NCBI RefSeq assembly: GCF_002196855.1
Contig: NZ_NIPW01000010.1
Location: 1-64,000, forward strand
Reading direction: 5' to 3'
DNA from: Haematobacter genomosp. 1
GTDB taxonomy: Bacteria; Pseudomonadota; Alphaproteobacteria; Rhodobacterales; Rhodobacteraceae
Length of the DNA stretch: 64,000 bases
The notes below the pieces were generated by a model. It was given only the letters and a program-made list of their open reading frames with translations. It made no database searches and had not been told where the DNA came from. The number at the start of each line of letters is the position of its first letter. Position 1 is the stretch's first letter. Positions 63,896 to 64,000 of the stretch are shown one piece after another. The translations under genes and the position numbers were made by a program.

Positions 63896-64000
63896 CGCAG
63901 ATAATTCGTCAGTGTGAGCGAGGAAAGGCGGCCTGTAAGCTCATAGAGCAGTTCGAGTTGCTTCTGTGTGGCGTCGAGGTCGATCGCGGCCTCATACGGA
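63892..64000 (-). CDS. flgL: flagellar hook-associated protein FlgL, C-terminal end only
   Basis: The last 35 codons of a gene entering from the right edge: YEAAIDLDATQKQLELLYEL then TGRLSSLTLTNYLR. A heptad-like helix ending in (L/F)xNYL is typical of flagellin-family proteins, and flgL directly upstream of flgI is the Rhodobacterales order. The rest lies outside the window. Confidence 0.75.
   Translation of the reverse strand, partial: PYEAAIDLDATQKQLELLYELTGRLSSLTLTNYLR

Overview
The window is a stretch of chromosome from a GC-rich alphaproteobacterium, most likely of the Rhodobacterales (Roseobacter/Rhodobacter group). The assignment is an inference from gene content and order. It rests on a dacA-tmk-holB-tatD series, a serC-serA pair behind a serC-type leader, an endolysin/holin pair of the kind that releases gene transfer agents, TAXI-TRAP transport, a VPLPA-CTERM protein, cytochrome c maturation (ccm) genes and a flagellar flgL-flgI end. 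Genes are dense, with many 4-base ATGA overlaps. No rRNA operon, complete insertion sequence, CRISPR array or integrase gene is visible.

Layout. 1-2272 is a less GC-rich accessory patch with small membrane proteins and an SH3-like protein. It abuts the 3' end of tRNA-Ser(TGA) and looks like the edge of an integrated element. 2.5-8.7 kb is a housekeeping run: SPOR lipoprotein, D-Ala-D-Ala carboxypeptidase, tmk, holB, tatD, a metallo-beta-lactamase-fold hydrolase and an AEC transporter. 9.0-11.9 kb holds serine biosynthesis (serC, serA) on the minus strand behind a structured leader. 12.1-17.4 kb is a five-gene beta-oxidation operon in which the FadJ-like protein has no NAD-binding domain and an HSD10-like SDR is encoded in the same operon. 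17.5-24.3 kb is a minus-strand catabolic operon: RpiR regulator, class III aminotransferase, beta-keto acid cleavage enzyme, TAXI binding protein and fused TRAP permease. Its first gene carries twin palindromes at its start.

24.4-32.9 kb holds cytochrome c', a second AEC transporter with YaiI, HAD and ornithine-cyclodeaminase-like genes, an MFS transporter, a DxD-type putative glycosyltransferase next to zapE, hspQ and a lytic transglycosylase lipoprotein. 33-40.8 kb carries lolA, ftsK, a dapC-like aminotransferase, an amidase and a ubiH-family hydroxylase. A degenerate tandem array (40.83-41.24 kb) lies between the convergent ubiH-like and eda genes. 41.3-46.1 kb (minus) holds eda, grxD, bolA, purL, a candidate small RNA and a LysR regulator. 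46.4-54.8 kb (plus) holds murI, the VPLPA-CTERM protein, argC, ccmE, the endolysin/holin pair, ccmF, ccmH and an enoyl-CoA hydratase. 55.1-64 kb holds tonB-exbD-exbB, gltA, gltX, comEC, flgI and the end of flgL.

The most notable observations are these: (a) the RpiR/aminotransferase/BKACE/TRAP operon, a self-contained uptake and cleavage module for an unidentified amino compound, perhaps a beta-amino acid; (b) the divided beta-oxidation module; (c) a family of about 150-165 bp elements with CTGCTGAAAAAG-type inverted ends, two of which bracket the endolysin/holin cassette inside the ccm genes; (d) the 45-56 bp tandem array; (e) a candidate anti-Shine-Dalgarno small RNA at 45.1 kb. All identifications come from reading the sequence and from family knowledge. 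No database search was run.
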